Assembly: GCA_905373785.1 (NCBI GenBank)
Contig: CAJPUK010000115.1
Span: 1 to 6,803, forward strand
Length of the DNA: 6,803 nucleotides
Reading direction: 5' to 3'
From: an uncultured Johnsonella sp.
Lineage (GTDB): Bacteria > Bacillota > Clostridia > Lachnospirales > Lachnospiraceae
In this document: positions 6,250-6,803 of the stretch, piece by piece
How the letters are laid out: each line of letters opens with the position of its first letter
How positions within the stretch are numbered: position 1 is the first letter of the stretch
The notes under the pieces: generated by a model
What the model was told of the DNA's origin: nothing
Seen by the model: the letters and a program-made list of their open reading frames with translations, nothing else
Database searches by the model: none
Made by a program: the position numbers and the translations under genes

Positions 6250-6398
6250 AATTAAAGAAACACTCCCTATTTCAATCTCTTTAGCGCTTAGTACTGTTAA
6301 TAAAGTACGTTACAAATTTTACAGTCTGTAAAGGAAAGTCGAAACTTTATTAACGGTATTGCGAGTATGATCGAAATAGGGAGTGTTTGTGTTTAATT
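6250..6398. repeat. Nested inverted-repeat element of about 150 bp (MITE-like or structured RNA)
   Basis: Three sets of arms are nested around one centre. The outermost, AATTAAA (6250-6256), pairs with TTTAATT (6392-6398). The next, AAACACTCCCTATTTC (6258-6273), pairs perfectly over 16 bases with 6373-6388. An inner arm, GTTAATAAAGT (6296-6306), pairs perfectly with 6344-6354 and extends outward to 6291 and 6359 with two G-U pairs in plus-strand RNA. A small hairpin, TTTACA (6318-6323) with TGTAAA (6327-6332), sits in the middle. No reading frame spans the element and it has no T-tract. It begins 58 bases downstream of the isomerase stop. The layout resembles a miniature inverted-repeat transposable element or a highly structured RNA. 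I could not match the ends to an insertion sequence family, and no clear target duplication is seen. Confidence 0.75.
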
Positions 6399-6456
6399 GT
6401 TGCCGTACAATCGTTTCTGACTGTTATTTATGTTGCCGATTACTTGACAAAGCATT

Positions 6457-6803
6457 TTATCTATACTTTTGAAATTCTATCTTTTGTATTTTAACAGGGT
6501 TCTCCACAGGCGCATCATCGGCATTGGTTTCCTGTGAGGCAATCTTTTCAACTACATCCAATCCTTCATATACCTGTCCGAACACCGTATATCTTCCGTC
6601 AAGCTCAGGTATTCCACCCACTTCTTTATACTTTGCCTTAACATTTTCAGGAAGTGAAAGCTGTGGAAGAGCCGCTTCATTTCTAACCTTACTGCATTGC
6701 ACTATATAGAACTGGTTTCCGTTAGTGTGAGGTCCGTTATTTCCAAGGCACAAAGCTCCGTTAAAGTTGTGAAGTTCAGCATTTACCTCATCCGCAAAAA
6801 ATC
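6457..6803 (-). CDS. Cyclophilin-type peptidyl-prolyl cis-trans isomerase (3' part, cut by window edge)
   Basis: The last 114 complete codons of a cyclophilin gene are present; the 5' part is beyond the right end. The reading frame is open from the edge, giving FFADEVNAELHNFNGAL, then LGNNGPHTNGNQFYIV, which matches the cyclophilin core normally written as GALSMANAGPNTNGSQFFI. The conserved Gln of the active site is present (NGNQFYI). ELDGRYTVFGQVYEGLDVVE near the C-terminus is the usual family ending, with Tyr where human cyclophilin A has His, a change I recall as common in bacteria. The enzyme speeds cis-trans isomerisation of proline peptide bonds during folding. Whether it is cytoplasmic or a lipoprotein cannot be told without the N-terminus. 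A TTG at 6753 is internal and is not the start. No intrinsic terminator directly follows the stop. Confidence 0.93.
   Translation of the reverse strand, partial: FFADEVNAELHNFNGALCLGNNGPHTNGNQFYIVQCSKVRNEAALPQLSLPENVKAKYKEVGGIPELDGRYTVFGQVYEGLDVVEKIASQETNADDAPVENPVKIQKIEFQKYR

Noticed and set aside
6296..6354. GTTAATA and TATTAAC arms as an integron attC site.
   Set aside because: An attC site begins with RYYYAAC and ends with GTTRRRY; here the order is reversed, and there is no integrase or gene cassette.
6250..6398. Intrinsic terminator of the isomerase gene.
   Set aside because: The structure is far too large and no T-tract follows on the minus strand. It might still slow transcription, but it does not fit the terminator pattern.
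6457..6753. A short 98-residue isomerase gene starting at TTG 6753.
   Set aside because: The same frame continues upstream to the window edge with conserved cyclophilin sequence, so the TTG is an internal Leu codon.

Overview
The window is AT-rich DNA from a low-GC Gram-positive bacterium. The protein families, strong purine-rich ribosome binding sites and short gene spacing fit Bacillota, most likely class Clostridia and plausibly Lachnospiraceae. The family-level placement is inference from gene content and cannot be proven here. All recognisable genes lie on the minus strand, so the window reads from right to left.

Right end (5910-6803): the 3' part of a cyclophilin-type peptidyl-prolyl isomerase gene enters from outside the window and stops at 6457. 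A 465-bp stretch without protein genes follows. It holds two striking inverted repeats, a nested one of about 150 bp (6250-6398) and a perfect 27-bp-arm palindrome (6092-6170), then a strong promoter and tRNA-Gln(CUG). The tRNA is closed by a 14-bp-stem terminator (5875-5909), so it looks like its own transcription unit.

Middle (3194-5713): three minus-strand genes form a likely operon. They encode an acyl-ACP thioesterase (fatty-acid release), a CvfB/YitL-like protein with three S1 domains and a winged helix (RNA binding), and a YitT-family integral membrane protein with a C-terminal DUF2179 domain. A plausible promoter and repeated AGAGTT-containing motifs precede the thioesterase.

Left (394-2964): a CdaR/PucR-type transcription regulator is followed after only three bases by a membrane-anchored S41 (CtpA/CtpB-like) PDZ protease with an intact Ser-Lys-Gln catalytic set. 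The TAA-TAG-ATG junction suggests translational coupling. A long-loop inverted repeat at 262-357 probably ends this unit. Bases 1-257 are AT-rich non-coding DNA with short direct repeats.

Most of the window is ordinary housekeeping and regulatory DNA. The least explained parts are the two large inverted repeats at 6092-6398, the long-loop GGCTGTCGCA repeat at 262-357, and the regulator-protease pairing. No CRISPR array, recognisable transposase, phage gene or defence system was seen.
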